NCBI GenBank assembly: GCA_963848085.1
Contig: CAWKCE010000003.1
Coordinates: forward strand, 310,001 to 374,000
Source: CAWKCE01 sp032127035
GTDB lineage: Bacteria; Actinomycetota; Actinomycetes; JAHEKZ01
Direction: 5' to 3'
DNA length: 64,000 bases
The notes beneath the pieces were generated by a model. The model ran no database searches. It saw only the letters and a program-made list of their open reading frames with translations, and was not told where the DNA came from. Of the stretch, positions 63,677 to 64,000 are shown piece by piece (position 1 is the stretch's first letter; each line of letters starts with the position of its first letter). The position numbers were made by a program, and so were the translations under genes.

Positions 63677-64000
63677 GTGTCCCGGCTGACTGACCTCACG
63701 TTGTCGCGCTCCGAGGTCGACCGGGCGGTCGACCGACGCGACGACCAGGCGTGGCTGGCGGCGGCCTGGCAGCACGAGCGCACCCGCGTGCTCCTCGTCG
63801 ACCACGGGCGAGCCCCGGTGACCCTCGATCCGCCGGCGCTCGTGTGGTGCCACCCCGCGGACGTCGTGGGGGGCGAGCGCTATCTCCTGGGGGTCGACGT
63901 GGACGGCGTTGCGTACTTCGCCGCCCACGGGTCGCTGACACCCGACCCGGCCGACCGCAGGGGGCTGCGCGAGGTCGGCGCTCTGCTGCCCGACCGGGAC
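63677..64000 (+). CDS. nudC: NudC-type NADH pyrophosphatase (partial)
   Basis: The first 108 residues are visible; the Nudix box lies beyond the window. The N-terminal part (LSRSEVDRAVDRRDDQAWLA, ERYLLGVDVDGVAYFAAHG, DPADRRGLREVGALLPDRD) matches the NUDIX-like domain of NADH pyrophosphatases, which cleave NAD(H) and NAD-capped RNA. The location after adnB mirrors Rv3199c, though the K+ channel gene (Rv3200c) that lies between them in M. tuberculosis is absent here. GTG 63677 is leaderless. Confidence 0.78.
   Translation, partial: MSRLTDLTLSRSEVDRAVDRRDDQAWLAAAWQHERTRVLLVDHGRAPVTLDPPALVWCHPADVVGGERYLLGVDVDGVAYFAAHGSLTPDPADRRGLREVGALLPDRD

Noticed and set aside
54532..63928. Many long reverse or out-of-frame open frames opposite adnA, adnB and the flippase gene
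   Set aside because: High GC makes stop codons rare. Their translations are Arg/Pro/Gly-rich without domain motifs, while the other strand encodes known motifs throughout.
1..64000. tRNA, rRNA or known small RNA genes other than the riboswitch
   Set aside because: I looked for acceptor-stem/T-loop patterns and rRNA signatures in the intergenic gaps and saw none; gaps are short. A dedicated covariance search was not possible.

Overview
The window is GC-rich chromosomal DNA from an actinobacterium. The evidence is frequent GTG starts, TANNNT-type -10 boxes set about 6 nt before leaderless ATG/GTG starts, and actinobacterial marker families: AdnAB, DUF3117, DUF3107, MoeZ, the FolP2-type DHPS homologue, a DUF222-HNH protein and LppX/LprAFG. 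From memory, the gene content resembles two Mycobacterium tuberculosis neighbourhoods, around Rv1176c-Rv1232c (left) and Rv3198c-Rv3213c (right). I could not place the genus. I saw no rRNA, tRNA, CRISPR array, insertion sequence or prophage. Coding is nearly continuous and no gap exceeds about 130 bp.

Left block (1-24.9 kb). This holds a SirB1-like fragment, a GNAT protein, ferredoxin fdxA, and lysine/diaminopimelate genes dapC, dapD and dapE. dapD and dapE diverge from an 18-bp spacer. Next come YceI, two tandem LOG-family proteins, an MFS exporter, a FolP2-type DHPS homologue, a DivIVA-like protein, an SRPBCC protein and DUF3117. These are followed by leucyl aminopeptidase, an O-methyltransferase, HtrA, TatB, Mrp, a solitary GspE/PilB ATPase, and a thiamine-type ECF transporter operon (YkoE-YkoD-YkoC type) under a TPP riboswitch. 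An HNH-DUF222 protein, DUF1003 and a PRC/MgtE_N/CBS protein close the block.

Middle (24.9-37 kb). An LppX-like lipoprotein and a PhzF protein lead into a CitE-type lyase, SDR, metallo-beta-lactamase and LysA-type decarboxylase. An acyl-CoA dehydrogenase-MaoC pair follows; with CitE it suggests branched C5-diacid CoA metabolism. A DUF6758 protein, a SulP transporter and a hydrolase complete the section.

Right block (37-64 kb). An orphan ParA and a zinc-ribbon protein precede an RhlE-type DEAD-box helicase, a ferritin-like protein, DUF3107 and a TetR regulator. Then come two uncharacterised proteins, a hydrolase, a phosphotransferase, and a polyamine-type catabolic region: FadR-family regulator, radical SAM protein, glnA4/puuA-like ligase, aldehyde dehydrogenase, SDR and two class-I amidotransferases. 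MoeZ, a membrane flippase fused to a degenerate kinase, an alkyltransferase-like protein, the recombination motor-nuclease pair AdnA-AdnB and the start of NudC follow.

The most notable signals beyond gene calls are: two genes (dapC, rhlE) whose conserved N-termini have only CTG as a possible start; a bidirectional symmetric -10 between dapD and dapE; upstream stop codons reused as the -10 of leaderless genes; interlocked inverted repeats with pseudoknot topology at 51.0 kb; a 102-bp imperfect palindrome at 3.9 kb; and the flippase-pseudokinase fusion.
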